From Rugamonas fusca (GTDB taxonomy: Bacteria > Pseudomonadota > Gammaproteobacteria > Burkholderiales > Burkholderiaceae_D), in NCBI RefSeq assembly GCF_014042365.1, contig NZ_JACEZS010000017.1, positions 62,001-126,000 of the forward strand: a stretch of DNA of 64,000 nucleotides. Reading direction: 5' to 3'. The notes beneath the pieces were generated by a model. It was not told where the DNA came from, ran no database searches, and worked only from the letters and a program-made list of their open reading frames with translations. The position numbers and the translations under genes were made by a program. The stretch's first letter is position 1; each line of letters begins with the position of its first letter. Positions 51,812 through 61,832 of the stretch are shown here, piece after piece.

Positions 51812-53634
51812 TGCAAGCACCTGAACTGAACGTCAAGGTCGCCGAACTGGTGGCCGCAGCCCTGGAACAGCTGGACATCCGCCACGCCTTCGGCATCATC
51901 GGCGCCGGCAATGTGCACCTGTTCGAGGCCATCACCCGCCGCGGTTTCACGGAAATCGTGTGCGTGCACCACGAGCAGGCGGCCGCCATGGCCGTGCAGA
52001 CCTACTACCGCACCTGCGGCCGGCTGGCCGCCGCGCTGCTGACCACGGGCGCCGGCTCCACCAACGGCGTCACCGGCGTGGTGTCGGCCTGGGCCGACTC
52101 CATCCCCTGCATCATGATCGCCGGCAACGAGAACTCCAAGTTCACCCGCCCCGACAATCCGCTGCGCATGTGGGGCGTGCAGGGCTACGACTCGTGCCAG
52201 ATGGTGCGCGAAGTGACCAAGTACGCCGAACGCGTGACGCGGCCCGAATACGCCGTCTACGAACTGGAAAAGGCCGCCCACATCGCGCTGGCCGGCCGCC
52301 CCGGCCCCACCTGGGTCGAGATCCCGATGGACATCCAGGCCGCCCGCATCCCGCCGCCCGCGCTGGAACACTACCAGGCCCCTGCGGCCGACGCGACGCT
52401 GACGCCGGACGTACAGCGCCAGCTGGCCAGCGCCATCCAGGCGCTGGGCAAGGCGGAACGCCCGCTGCTGTGGCTGGGCAACGGCATCCGCCTGGCCGGC
52501 GCCGAGCGCCTGATCGCGCCCCTGCTGGAACAGCTGGGCGTGCCGGCCCTCGTATCGTGGGCCGGCATCGACATGATCGATTCGTCGCACCCGCTGGTGT
52601 TCGGCCGCGCCGGTGTGTACGGCCAGCGCGCCGCCAACTTCATCCTGCAAAACAGTGACTACGTGCTGGCCATCGGCACCCGCCTGGCCATCCCGCAGGT
52701 CGGCTACGATTTGAGCGAACTGGCCCGCCTGGCCCGCATCGACGTGGTCGACATCGACCCCACGGAAGCGGTCAAGCATGCCGTGCGCACCACGGAAAAC
52801 ATCGTCTGCGACGCCGGCGCCTTCCTGCGCGCGCTGGCGGCCCAGGCTCCGGCCCAGCCCAAGCGCGACGCCTGGCTGGAACGCTGCCGCGCCTACGAAG
52901 CCCAGTTCCCGTGGGTGGGCCCGGAGCACGCCGACCAGGGCGGCTACATGAATTCCTACCGCTTCATGGAACGCCTGAACGGCTTCTTCAAGCCGGACCA
53001 GAAGGTCGTCACGGACATGGGCACGGCCCTGCTGTGCGGCCACCAGGCATTGCGCATCCACCAAGGCCAGCGCCTGATGACCTCCACCGGCCTCGGCGAG
53101 ATGGGTTACGGCCTGCCGGCCGCGCTGGGCGTCTCGTTCGCCACCGACCGCGGCGAAGTGATGTGCCTGAACTGCGACGGCGGCATGATGATGAATTTGC
53201 AGGAGCTGCAAACCATCGTCCACCACAAGCTGCCCGTCAAGCTGTTCATCTTCAACAATGACGGCTACCTGATGATCAAGCACACCCAGAAGTCGCTGTT
53301 CAAGGCCGACTACGTGGGCACGGACCGCGCCTCCGGCGTGTCCTGCCCGGACTTCTCCAAGGTGGCGGCAGCGTTCGACATCCCGGCCTACCAGATCCAC
53401 GGCTGGGACGAGTGCGACGCCACGCTGGCGGCCGTGCAAGCCCACACCGGGCCCGTGATCTGCGAAGTGTTCATGCACCCGCAGCAGCTGTTCTCGCCCA
53501 AGCTGGGCGTGGTGGCGCGGGCCGACGGCACGCTGGTGTCGCCGCCGCTGGAAGACCTGTCGCCGCTGCTGCCGCGCGAGGTGCTGGACCAGGCCATGTT
53601 GGGCGGCATGCACGAGAAGTCGAAATCGCTGTAG
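51811..53634 (+). CDS. ThDP-dependent enzyme, YerE-like carboligase
   Basis: 607 aa. Acetolactate-synthase fold: HHEQAAAMAV (catalytic Glu), central NAD/FAD-type domain, and CDGGMMMNLQEL then FNNDGY (ThDP-Mg site). Following RfbFGH, the closest known role is YerE, which adds the acetyl unit of pyruvate to C4 of CDP-4-keto-3,6-dideoxyhexose in yersiniose synthesis. With the aldolase and acylating dehydrogenase genes downstream, it may use a longer 2-keto acid. A simple acetolactate synthase is less likely in this context. Confidence 0.75.
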   Translation: MQAPELNVKVAELVAAALEQLDIRHAFGIIGAGNVHLFEAITRRGFTEIVCVHHEQAAAMAVQTYYRTCGRLAAALLTTGAGSTNGVTGVVSAWADSIPCIMIAGNENSKFTRPDNPLRMWGVQGYDSCQMVREVTKYAERVTRPEYAVYELEKAAHIALAGRPGPTWVEIPMDIQAARIPPPALEHYQAPAADATLTPDVQRQLASAIQALGKAERPLLWLGNGIRLAGAERLIAPLLEQLGVPALVSWAGIDMIDSSHPLVFGRAGVYGQRAANFILQNSDYVLAIGTRLAIPQVGYDLSELARLARIDVVDIDPTEAVKHAVRTTENIVCDAGAFLRALAAQAPAQPKRDAWLERCRAYEAQFPWVGPEHADQGGYMNSYRFMERLNGFFKPDQKVVTDMGTALLCGHQALRIHQGQRLMTSTGLGEMGYGLPAALGVSFATDRGEVMCLNCDGGMMMNLQELQTIVHHKLPVKLFIFNNDGYLMIKHTQKSLFKADYVGTDRASGVSCPDFSKVAAAFDIPAYQIHGWDECDATLAAVQAHTGPVICEVFMHPQQLFSPKLGVVARADGTLVSPPLEDLSPLLPREVLDQAMLGGMHEKSKSL

Positions 53635-53650
53635 CAGGGTGCCGCAGACA

Positions 53651-54580
53651 ATGAAGCGCGTCGCCATCCTCGGTGCCAGCAGTCAGATCGCCAGGGATTT
53701 GATCCGCTCATTCGCCCGCCAGGGCCGCACGGAAGCGCTGTTGTACGTGCGCGACGTGGCGGCCATGCGGCGCTGGCTGGCCGATAACTTCATCCACTAC
53801 CCGGTGGCGCCGTACGAGGAGTATGGCCGCGCGCCGCACGAGGCCGTGCTCAACTTCGTCGGCGTGGGCGACCCGCAGCGGGCCGCGCAGATGGGCGGCG
53901 CCATCTTCGGCGTCACCCAGCAGTTCGACGACCTGGCGCTGGAACAGTTGCAGCGGCACCCGGAGCGGCGCTACATCTTCCTCTCCAGCGGCGCAGCCTA
54001 CGGCAGCACCTTCCTGCAGCCGGCCGGTCCGGACACCCACGCCAGCATCGCCATCAACGCCCTCACGCCGCAGGAATACTACAGCGTGGCCAAGCTGCAC
54101 GCCGAGTGCAAGCACCGCGCCCACCGGCAGCTGGCCATCACCGACCTGCGCGTGTTCAACTACTTCAGCCACACGCAGGATTTGAACGCGCGCTTTTTCA
54201 TCACCGACGTGCTGCGCGCCGTGCGCGACGGCACCGTGCTGCAAACCGCGCCGGGCACCATGGTGCGCGACTACCTGCACCCGGAAGACTTCCACCAGCT
54301 GGTCGACTGCGTGCTGCGCGCGCCGCCGGCCAATTGCGCCCTCGATTGCTACAGCGGCGCGCCGGTCGACAAACTGGCCCTGCTGGCGGCCATGGAACAG
54401 CGCCACGGCCTGCGCTACGCCGTGTCCGGGGAAACGGTGGCCGTCAACGCCACCGGCGCCAAGCCCCATTACTACTCGCTCAACCGGCAAGCGGCCGAAT
54501 TGGGCTACCAACCGGCCTATACTTCGCTCGACGGCATCCTGGCCGAATCGGCGATAATCCTGTCAGGCACGGCGACATAA
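53651..54580 (+). CDS. NAD(P)-dependent epimerase/dehydratase family protein
   Basis: 309 aa from the ATG at 53651; a GTG four codons earlier lacks a ribosome site. MKRVAILGASSQIARDLI is the dinucleotide site, with FLSSGAAYGS and EYYSVAKLHAE (Tyr-x3-Lys) for catalysis. It is a candidate ketoreductase acting on the branched product, comparable in place to YerF. Confidence 0.8.
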   Translation: MKRVAILGASSQIARDLIRSFARQGRTEALLYVRDVAAMRRWLADNFIHYPVAPYEEYGRAPHEAVLNFVGVGDPQRAAQMGGAIFGVTQQFDDLALEQLQRHPERRYIFLSSGAAYGSTFLQPAGPDTHASIAINALTPQEYYSVAKLHAECKHRAHRQLAITDLRVFNYFSHTQDLNARFFITDVLRAVRDGTVLQTAPGTMVRDYLHPEDFHQLVDCVLRAPPANCALDCYSGAPVDKLALLAAMEQRHGLRYAVSGETVAVNATGAKPHYYSLNRQAAELGYQPAYTSLDGILAESAIILSGTAT

Positions 54581-54604
54581 CGATAAAGAGACTATGGGTG
54601 AACC

Positions 54605-55525
54605 ATGACTAGCTCCGACAAACTGAAGATAGCCATCATCGGCTCCGGCAACATCGGCACCGACCTGATGATCAAGGTGATGCGCTCCAAACACCTGGTG
54701 TGCACGCTGTTCGCGGGCCGCAATTTCAACTCGGCCGGCATGAAGCGGGCCAGCGGGCTGGGCGTGCCCATCTCCGACCGCGGCATCGAGGCCATCATCG
54801 CCGATCCCTCCATCTGCGACGTGGTGTTCGACGCCACCTCGGCCCAGGCCCACATCGCCCACTGGGCCGCGCTGGAAAAGCTGGGCAAGACCGTGATCGA
54901 CATGACCCCGGCCAAGCTGGGCGAATTCTGCATCCCCGCCATCAACGCCCAGGCCTGCCTGGACACGGGCACCCGCAACATCAACATGATCACCTGCGGC
55001 GGCCAGTCGTCCATTCCGATCGCGAATGCGATCGGCCAGGTCCATGCGGATATCGAATACGTGGAAGTGGCCTCCAGCATCGCCTCGCGCAGCGCCGGTC
55101 CGGCCACCCGCGCCAACCTGGACGAATACATCGAGACCACGGAAGACGCGCTGCAGCGCTTCTCGGGCGCCAGGCGGGCCAAGGCCATCCTGATCCTGAA
55201 CCCGGCCAACCCGCCGATCGACATGCAGACCACCATCTACGCCAAGATCGCCAATCCCGACCTGCCGGCCATCCAGGCTTCGGTGGACGCCATGGTGGCC
55301 AAGCTCAAGACCTATGTGCCGGGCTACCAGCTGATCGTGCCGCCCACCATCGAAGGCGGCAAGGTGGTCACCACCATCAAGGTGATGGGCGCGGGCGACT
55401 ACCTGCCGCAGTACGCGGGCAACCTGGACATCATCAACTGCGCCGCCATCGCCATGGCGGAAATGATCGCCGAGGCCCGCCACAGCGGCCACGCCAAGCA
55501 CACCAAGGAGCGCAAGCATGGCTAA
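54605..55525 (+). CDS. Acetaldehyde dehydrogenase (acylating), DmpF/MhpF-type
   Basis: 306 aa. KIAIIGSGNIGTDLMIKVM is the NAD site and NMITCGGQSSIPIA contains the catalytic Cys. The enzyme interconverts acetyl-CoA and acetaldehyde and channels it to the partner aldolase, whose gene follows with an eight-base overlap. In catabolic loci it sits with meta-cleavage genes; here none is present and the neighbours are sugar genes, so it may run in the reductive direction. Confidence 0.9.
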   Translation: MTSSDKLKIAIIGSGNIGTDLMIKVMRSKHLVCTLFAGRNFNSAGMKRASGLGVPISDRGIEAIIADPSICDVVFDATSAQAHIAHWAALEKLGKTVIDMTPAKLGEFCIPAINAQACLDTGTRNINMITCGGQSSIPIANAIGQVHADIEYVEVASSIASRSAGPATRANLDEYIETTEDALQRFSGARRAKAILILNPANPPIDMQTTIYAKIANPDLPAIQASVDAMVAKLKTYVPGYQLIVPPTIEGGKVVTTIKVMGAGDYLPQYAGNLDIINCAAIAMAEMIAEARHSGHAKHTKERKHG

Positions 55526-56537
55526 GAATATCCTGATCAGCGATCCCACCCTGCGCGACGGCAACCACGCCGTGCGCCACCAGCTGAGCCGCGAAAGCTT
55601 CATCGCCTACTGCCAGGCGGCCGAGGCGGCCGGCGTGCCCATCGTCGAAGTGGGCCACGGCAACGGCCTGGGCGCCTCGTCCATGCTGGTGGGCGAATGC
55701 CGCTTGACGGACGAGGAAATCCTCACCGTGTCGCGCCAGCACCTGCACAACTCGCGCCTGGGCATCCACGTGATTCCCGGCTTCTGCACCATCAAGAAGG
55801 ACCTGGTCAAGGCCATCGACCTGGGCGTGGACGTGTTCCGCATCGCGGCCCACTGCACCGAGGCCGACATCACCGACCGCCACATCGGCTACGTGCGCAA
55901 GGCCGGCAAGGAAGCCTGGGGCGTCTTGATGATGAGCCACATGGCCAGCGCCTCCGTGCTGCTGGAGGAAGCCAAGAAGATGGAATCGTACGGCGCCGAA
56001 GCGATCGTCATCATGGATTCGGCCGGCGCCTACTTCCCCGAGGATGTCAAGGAGCGCATCGCCACGCTGGTGGGCGGGCTGTCGATCCCGGTCGGCTTCC
56101 ACGGCCATAACAACCTGGGCATGGCCGTCATCAATTCCGTCACCGCCGTGCAGGAAGGGGCCAGCATCATCGACGGCACCATCCGCGGCTTTGGCGCCGG
56201 CGCCGGCAACACCCAGCTCGAAGTGCTGGTGGCCGTGTTCGAGCGCCTGGGCTACAGCACCGGCATCGACCTGTACAAGATCCTCGACGCGGCCGACATC
56301 GCGGAGAAGGAATTCAATCCGGTGGCGCCGTCGATCTCGCCGCTGTCCATCGTCTCCGGCCTGGCCGGCGTGTTCTCCGGCTTCGCCAAGCCGGTGGCGC
56401 GCGCGGCCCAGGACTACAACGTGGACCCGCGCGACATCTTCTTCGGACTGGGCAAGCGCAACGCGGTGGCCGGGCAGGAAAGCCTGATCATCGAAGTGGC
56501 GCGCGACCTGGCCGCCAACCACGCACAGAAAGGGTAA
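55518..56537 (+). CDS. 4-hydroxy-2-oxovalerate aldolase, DmpG/MhpE-type
   Basis: 339 aa. ISDPTLRDGNHAVRHQLS is the metal and substrate site of the HMGL-like barrel, with GFHGHNNLGMAVINS metal histidines and a communication domain at the C-terminus. It joins or splits pyruvate and acetaldehyde. Coupled to the acylating dehydrogenase in a channelling complex in known systems. In this operon it could supply a 4-hydroxy-2-keto acid to the ThDP enzyme. Confidence 0.9.
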   Translation: MAKNILISDPTLRDGNHAVRHQLSRESFIAYCQAAEAAGVPIVEVGHGNGLGASSMLVGECRLTDEEILTVSRQHLHNSRLGIHVIPGFCTIKKDLVKAIDLGVDVFRIAAHCTEADITDRHIGYVRKAGKEAWGVLMMSHMASASVLLEEAKKMESYGAEAIVIMDSAGAYFPEDVKERIATLVGGLSIPVGFHGHNNLGMAVINSVTAVQEGASIIDGTIRGFGAGAGNTQLEVLVAVFERLGYSTGIDLYKILDAADIAEKEFNPVAPSISPLSIVSGLAGVFSGFAKPVARAAQDYNVDPRDIFFGLGKRNAVAGQESLIIEVARDLAANHAQKG

Positions 56538-56539
56538 TC

Positions 56540-57598
56540 ATGGCCGACCAACGCTTCGCCGACATGCGCCAGGATTGCCTGGCCGCCTGCGCCGACCAGC
56601 CCGACGTGCGGGCCGCCCTGGCGCGCCAGCACCTGGCCGTCACCGGCGGCACGGGCTTTTTGGGTACCTGGATCGCCGAAATGGTGGCCGCCCTGAACGA
56701 CCAGTACCAGCTGGGCATCACGCTCGACCTGTACGCGCGCAACGTGACGGAATGGCCGCAGCAGTACCCGCACCTGGCGGGCCGGCTCGACATCCGCCTG
56801 CGCTCGCAGGACGTGCGCTCGCCGTTCGAATTCGCCAAGAACACCAGCTACGTGGTGCACGCGGCCGGCATCCCCAACAACCGGGTGCATGCGTCCGACC
56901 CGCTGCGGGTGCACCAGACCACGGTGGCCGGTATCACCAACGCGCTGGAAGCGGCTTCCCAGCTCGACGGCCTGCGCCGCTTCATCAACGTGTCGTCCTG
57001 CCTGGTGGCCGGTGCGCCCACGCGCGCGGGCGCGCTGACGGAAAACGATTACTTCCCCATCCCGTCGGGCCAGCTGCACACGGTCTACATCGACGCCAAG
57101 CGCTCGGCCGAGATGCTGGCCTCGATCTACCGCAGCCAGTACCGCCTGCCCATCTCGACCGTGCGCCCGTTCACGCTGACGGGCGCCTACCAGCAGCTGG
57201 ACCGGCCGTGGGCCATCAACAACTTCCTGCGCGACGTGCTGACGGGCAGCGAAATCCGCATCCACGGCGACGGCAGCGCGCGCCGCAGCTACCTGTATGG
57301 CAGCGACGCGGCCTGGTGGACGCTGGCCGCCCTGGTCAAGGGTGTGGACGGCGAAGTGTACAACCTGGGCAGCGCCGAGCCGGTGAGCCACCTGGAGCTG
57401 GTGCAGCTGATCGGCGAGCGCGTGGTGCCCCGCCCGCGCGCGGTGCTCAACACGGCGCCGGCCCGCCAGCAGCGCCAGCAGGACGACCTGTACCCGGACG
57501 TGACGGCCACCGTGCGCCGCCTCGGCGTGCGCCAGACCTGCTCGCTGCAGCAGGCCATCGACAAGACTTACCGCTGGTTCGCCACGCCGCGCGCGTGA
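56540..57598 (+). CDS. NAD-dependent sugar epimerase/dehydratase
   Basis: 352 aa. LAVTGGTGFLGTWIAEMV is the NAD site, HAAGIPNN and YIDAKRSAEM (Tyr-x3-Lys) the active site, and RPFTLTGAYQ the substrate loop of extended SDRs. It begins two bases after the aldolase stop. Likely a reductase or epimerase of the nucleotide sugar. Confidence 0.85.
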   Translation: MADQRFADMRQDCLAACADQPDVRAALARQHLAVTGGTGFLGTWIAEMVAALNDQYQLGITLDLYARNVTEWPQQYPHLAGRLDIRLRSQDVRSPFEFAKNTSYVVHAAGIPNNRVHASDPLRVHQTTVAGITNALEAASQLDGLRRFINVSSCLVAGAPTRAGALTENDYFPIPSGQLHTVYIDAKRSAEMLASIYRSQYRLPISTVRPFTLTGAYQQLDRPWAINNFLRDVLTGSEIRIHGDGSARRSYLYGSDAAWWTLAALVKGVDGEVYNLGSAEPVSHLELVQLIGERVVPRPRAVLNTAPARQQRQQDDLYPDVTATVRRLGVRQTCSLQQAIDKTYRWFATPRA

Positions 57599-57625
57599 GC
57601 GCGGCCCGCGCCTGAAAGCTCCACC

Positions 57626-60454
57626 ATGACGACACCGACGTTTATCGCCCCGCCCACCATGGCCGCGCCGCTGGCGCAAGCCACCGCCGCCGCCTTCGCC
57701 CAGGCGGACAACGGCACGCTGCAGATCATCGAACTGTTCGGCGCCGCCGCCCGCCTGACGGAGGCGCGCCAGCTGGAAACGGCCGTGCAGCTGTACCGGC
57801 TGTGGCTGAACAAGACGGCTTCGCCGCTGGCCTACGCGGCCCAGTTCAACCTGGCCGTGCTGCTCAGCGACCAGGGCGACACGGCCAGCGCGGAAGCCAT
57901 GTACCGCGCGGCGCTGGCCGTCAATCCCCGCTTCTCCGAGGCGCACCTGAACCTGGGCACCCTGCTCGAGCGCATGAAGCGCCCGGACGAAGCGCTGGCC
58001 AGCTGGCGCACCGTGCTCGATTACGCCAATCCGCAACTGGCGGCCGAGCGCCCGTTCTGCCTGCAGGCGCTGAACAACCTGGGCCGGCTGCTGGAGATCC
58101 GCAAGGATTATCCGGCCGCCGAGGACATGCTCACGCGCAGCCTGGAGATCGAGCCGGACCAGAAGAACGTCATCACCCACTGGGTCCATTTGCGCCAGAA
58201 GCAGTGCAAATGGCCCGTCTACAACAGCAGCGCCTGCGGCATCGCCGAGGACAAGCTGATGGACGCCACCTCGGCCCTGGCCATGCTGTCGGCCTCGGGC
58301 GACCCGGCCCAGCAGCTGGCCGCCTCGCGCCGCTTCGTGGAAGAGAAAGTGATCCAGGACGTGCCGCGCCTGTCCGGCCCGGAAGGCTATGGCCACGACC
58401 GGCTGCGCATCGGCTACCTGTCGTCGGACTTCTGCTCGCACGCCGTGTCCATCCTCACGGCCGAACTGTATGGCCTGCATGACCGCAGCAAGGTGGAAGT
58501 GTATGGCTTCTGCTGGAGCCAGGAAGACGGCTCGCCGCTGCGCGCGCGCGTGATCGCCGGCATGGACCAGCACATCCGCATCGGCACCCTGACGGACGAG
58601 GAAGCGGCGCGCCTGATCCGCTCGCACGAAATCGACATCCTGGTCGACCTGCACGGCCTGACGCTGGGCGCGCGTCCCAACATCCTGGCCTACCGCCCGG
58701 CCCCGGTGCAGATCACCTGGCTGGGCCTGCCCGGCCCCACCGGCATGCCCGCCATCGACTACGTGATCGCCGACCCGTTCGTGCTGCCGCCCGAGCTGGA
58801 GCCGTTCTTCACCGAGAAGCCGCTGCACATGCCGCGCACCTTCCAGATCAACGACCGCCAGCGCATCATCGGCCCGCGTCCCACGCGCGCCGCCTGCGCG
58901 CTGCCGGACGACGCCTTCGTGTTCTGCGCCTTCAACAACAACTTCAAGTTCAACCCGGAAGTGTTCGGCGCCTGGATGCGCATCCTGGCCCGCGTGCCGG
59001 GCAGCCTGCTGTGGATGGTGGCCGACAACGAGCAAGTGCGCACCAACCTGCGGCGCCAGGCGGAACTGGCCGGCGTCGACCAGGAACGCCTCGTGTTCGC
59101 CGGGCGCGTGGTGCCGGCCGAATACCTGGCCCGCTACCAGGTGGCCGACCTGTTCCTGGACACGGCCCCGTTCAACGGCGGCACCACGGCCAGCGACGCG
59201 CTGTGGGCCGGCCTGCCCGTGCTCACCTGCGCCGGCCGCACCTTCTCCTCGCGCATGGCCGGCAGCCTGCTGCAGGCGGTCGACCTGCCCGAGCTGATCA
59301 CCTACAACCTGCAGGACTACGAGGACAAGGCCGTGGCCCTGGCGCAGGACCGGGCGCGGGTGGAAGCGATGAAGCGCCAGCTGCATGAGCACCGCCTCGA
59401 CTGCGCCCTGTTCGACAGCCCGCAATTCGTGCGCGACCTGGAGGACTGCTACGCGGCCGTGGCCCTCAAGGGCAACGCCGGCGCCAAGACGGCCCCGCCC
59501 ACCCGCACCACGGACGTGATGCGTCCGGCCGGCAGCAGCGGCCTGCCGCTGGTGAGCATCCTGATCCCCACCCACAACCGGCCCGACTACGCGGAACTGG
59601 CGCTGCAAAGCGCGCTGGCGCAGAACTGGCCCAACCTGGAAATCATCGTCAGCGACAACAGCGACGACGAACTGACGCGCGAGCGCTTCGCCCCCTACGT
59701 CAAGCGCGACCCGCGCCTGCGCTACCTGCGCGCGCCGGGCCTGAACGCGCTGGGCAACTTCCTGAACTGCTACGAAAACAGCAGCGGCGAATTCATCAAC
59801 TACCTGATGGATGACGACCTGTTCCACCCGAATAAGATCGAGCGCATGATGTCGTTCATGCTGGCCCGGCCCAACATCGGCCTGGTCACCTCGTTCCGCC
59901 AGCTGATCGACGCCAACGGCCATTACATGGCGCCACTGAGCGGCACCGAGCGGCTGTTCAACGTGGACACGGTGGTGGGCGGCGCCTCGCTGGGCGACCT
60001 GATGCTCACCAACGGCCAGAACATGATCGGCGAGCCGACCACGGCCCTGTTCCGCAAGCGCGCCCTGCCGGACGGCTTCGGCAAGTTCCAGGGCAAACAG
60101 TACGTGACCCTGTCGGACGTGGCCACCTGGCTGTCGCTGCTGACCACCCAGGACTGCGTCTACCTGCCCGAGGCGCTCAGCTACTTCCGCATCCACGGCG
60201 GCCAGGACCAGGCCAGCGGCAGCCGCATCAAGATCCAGGCCAACGTGGAATGGCTGCAGCTGTTGTGCGACGCCCACCAGCACCAGCACTTCCTGCGCAA
60301 CCGGGCCGGCCTGCACGAAATGCTGACCAGCAAGCTGGTCACCTGCATGTGGTTCCTGTCGTCCGTGCACGAGGAAGTCAAGGCCGGCGCCTATCCGCTG
60401 GATAAGATCCAGGCAGTCATCCAACAGGCCACCACCATCCTGCTGGGGAAATAA
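57626..60454 (+). CDS. TPR-GT41 (SPINDLY/OGT-type) glycosyltransferase fused to GT2 glycosyltransferase
   Basis: 942 aa. Residues about 70-195 are TPRs (EAHLNLGTLLERMKRPDEAL). Residues about 257-610 are the GT41 catalytic region (LRIGYLSSDFCSHAV, LVDLHGLTLGARPNILAYR, FCAFNNNFKFNPEVF, DLFLDTAPFNGGTTASDAL). Residues about 640-870 are a GT2 domain (VSILIPTHNRPDYAELAL, YLMDDDLF as DxD). GT41 enzymes O-glycosylate Ser/Thr of proteins; the GT2 part could extend the sugar. Its position about 9 kb after the giant Thr/Ser-rich repeat protein makes that protein a candidate acceptor. Confidence 0.9.
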   Translation: MTTPTFIAPPTMAAPLAQATAAAFAQADNGTLQIIELFGAAARLTEARQLETAVQLYRLWLNKTASPLAYAAQFNLAVLLSDQGDTASAEAMYRAALAVNPRFSEAHLNLGTLLERMKRPDEALASWRTVLDYANPQLAAERPFCLQALNNLGRLLEIRKDYPAAEDMLTRSLEIEPDQKNVITHWVHLRQKQCKWPVYNSSACGIAEDKLMDATSALAMLSASGDPAQQLAASRRFVEEKVIQDVPRLSGPEGYGHDRLRIGYLSSDFCSHAVSILTAELYGLHDRSKVEVYGFCWSQEDGSPLRARVIAGMDQHIRIGTLTDEEAARLIRSHEIDILVDLHGLTLGARPNILAYRPAPVQITWLGLPGPTGMPAIDYVIADPFVLPPELEPFFTEKPLHMPRTFQINDRQRIIGPRPTRAACALPDDAFVFCAFNNNFKFNPEVFGAWMRILARVPGSLLWMVADNEQVRTNLRRQAELAGVDQERLVFAGRVVPAEYLARYQVADLFLDTAPFNGGTTASDALWAGLPVLTCAGRTFSSRMAGSLLQAVDLPELITYNLQDYEDKAVALAQDRARVEAMKRQLHEHRLDCALFDSPQFVRDLEDCYAAVALKGNAGAKTAPPTRTTDVMRPAGSSGLPLVSILIPTHNRPDYAELALQSALAQNWPNLEIIVSDNSDDELTRERFAPYVKRDPRLRYLRAPGLNALGNFLNCYENSSGEFINYLMDDDLFHPNKIERMMSFMLARPNIGLVTSFRQLIDANGHYMAPLSGTERLFNVDTVVGGASLGDLMLTNGQNMIGEPTTALFRKRALPDGFGKFQGKQYVTLSDVATWLSLLTTQDCVYLPEALSYFRIHGGQDQASGSRIKIQANVEWLQLLCDAHQHQHFLRNRAGLHEMLTSKLVTCMWFLSSVHEEVKAGAYPLDKIQAVIQQATTILLGK

Positions 60455-60506
60455 CCACGGCGGGCGCGCCGCCTGGCGGCGCGCCCTGCCACCTGAACCG
60501 CACGCC

Positions 60507-61832
60507 ATGCATATCGAAACCATCCCCGTCATTTCCGTCTCCTACAATTCGGCCGAATTGATCGAAGACCTGCTCAGTTCATTCCGGGCCCATTACCGCA
60601 ATCCCGTCACCATCATCGACGGCTCGGGCGAGCAGCACTACCGCGCCATCGAGGCCGTGTGCGCGCGCTATGACGATGTGCGCTTCATCCACTTCGACTA
60701 CAACATCCACCACGGCCCCGGCATGGCGTGGGCGTTCCAGAACCTGGAACTGCAAGGCCCGGTGCTGGTGCTGGACTCGGACGTGTTCATCCTCAAGCGC
60801 GGCTTCCTGGAAGACATGGCCGAGCGGCTGCAGCCGGGCATGTACGGCGTGGGCTATGTGAACCACGTCAACGAGGGCGGCTACGATGTCGACTACGAGC
60901 AAGGCGCCGTGCGCTACCTGCACCCGGCCTGCATGCTGGTCAACATCGACGTGCTGCGCCAGTGGCCCATGCCCACCAAGCATGGCGCGCCGATGACGGA
61001 ACCGATGCTGGCCCTGCACCGGGCCGGCCAGAGCCAGCTGGTGCAAGGCATAGACTGGCTCAAGGAAGACTTCCTCAACACCACCACGGGCGAGCGCCAC
61101 TACCTGCGCCACGACTGGCAGGGCACCGTCAAGCGCAGCGGCAGCTATGGGCTGGACGAGTGGAGCCTGAAATCGCGCCAGGCGGCCGAACTGCGGCTGA
61201 TGGTGCAAACGCTGCTGCCCCCTGGTCCGCGCACCCTGTTCGAACTGGGCGCCAACGACGCCCTGCTGGCGCGCGCCTGCAAGGAAGCCGAACCGGCCAC
61301 GCGCTACCTGGCCGCCGGCCCCCATCCGGACAAGGCCAGCGTGGGCAAGGGCGCCTGCGACGCGCTCTACCCGTGCAATATCGACACCCTCGATGACGCC
61401 TTCTTCCGCGACCATGGCGCCACCGACTGCTGGATATTGGACCAGGCGCTGGAACGCAGCGACGGGCCACAACAACTGCTGGCGCGCATCCGCAAATGCA
61501 TCCGTCCCGACGCCAGCGTGGTGGCCGTGATCCCCAACGCCCAGCACTGGGGCATGCTGCTGCGCATGGCCACCGGCGACATGGCCTACGCCGAGGAAGG
61601 CTTGCTCAGCCCCGGCCAGCGCCGCTGGTTCAGCCGCGCCACCATCATCGAACTGTTCCGCCAGGCCGGCTTCCGCGTCACCGCCGGCATGCCCGTGATC
61701 CGCCAGCCGCTGCAGCACCCCGGCGTGGCGGCCGCCCTGCGCCAGCTGACGGCCACCATGGGCGTGGACCCGGAGCTGGCGTTCCAGGACGCCCAGCCCG
61801 ACCTGTACCTGATCAAGGCGGTGCCATGCTGA
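60507..61832 (+). CDS. GT2-like glycosyltransferase fused to methyltransferase-like domain
   Basis: 441 aa. Residues 1-225 resemble a GT2 domain (PVISVSYNSAELIEDLL, then VLVLDSDVFILKRGF with a D-S-D). Residues about 240-441 are SAM-methyltransferase-like (TLFELGANDALLARACKEA; CWILDQALERSDGPQQLL). The second half is homologous to the next gene, with matching spacing of these motifs. The degenerate glycine-rich motif leaves activity uncertain. Confidence 0.75.
   Translation: MHIETIPVISVSYNSAELIEDLLSSFRAHYRNPVTIIDGSGEQHYRAIEAVCARYDDVRFIHFDYNIHHGPGMAWAFQNLELQGPVLVLDSDVFILKRGFLEDMAERLQPGMYGVGYVNHVNEGGYDVDYEQGAVRYLHPACMLVNIDVLRQWPMPTKHGAPMTEPMLALHRAGQSQLVQGIDWLKEDFLNTTTGERHYLRHDWQGTVKRSGSYGLDEWSLKSRQAAELRLMVQTLLPPGPRTLFELGANDALLARACKEAEPATRYLAAGPHPDKASVGKGACDALYPCNIDTLDDAFFRDHGATDCWILDQALERSDGPQQLLARIRKCIRPDASVVAVIPNAQHWGMLLRMATGDMAYAEEGLLSPGQRRWFSRATIIELFRQAGFRVTAGMPVIRQPLQHPGVAAALRQLTATMGVDPELAFQDAQPDLYLIKAVPC

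Noticed and set aside
56414..60532. 1,372-codon minus-strand frame opposite the aldolase, epimerase and GT41 genes
   Set aside because: High-GC shadow; the plus-strand genes carry full catalytic motifs and proper starts.
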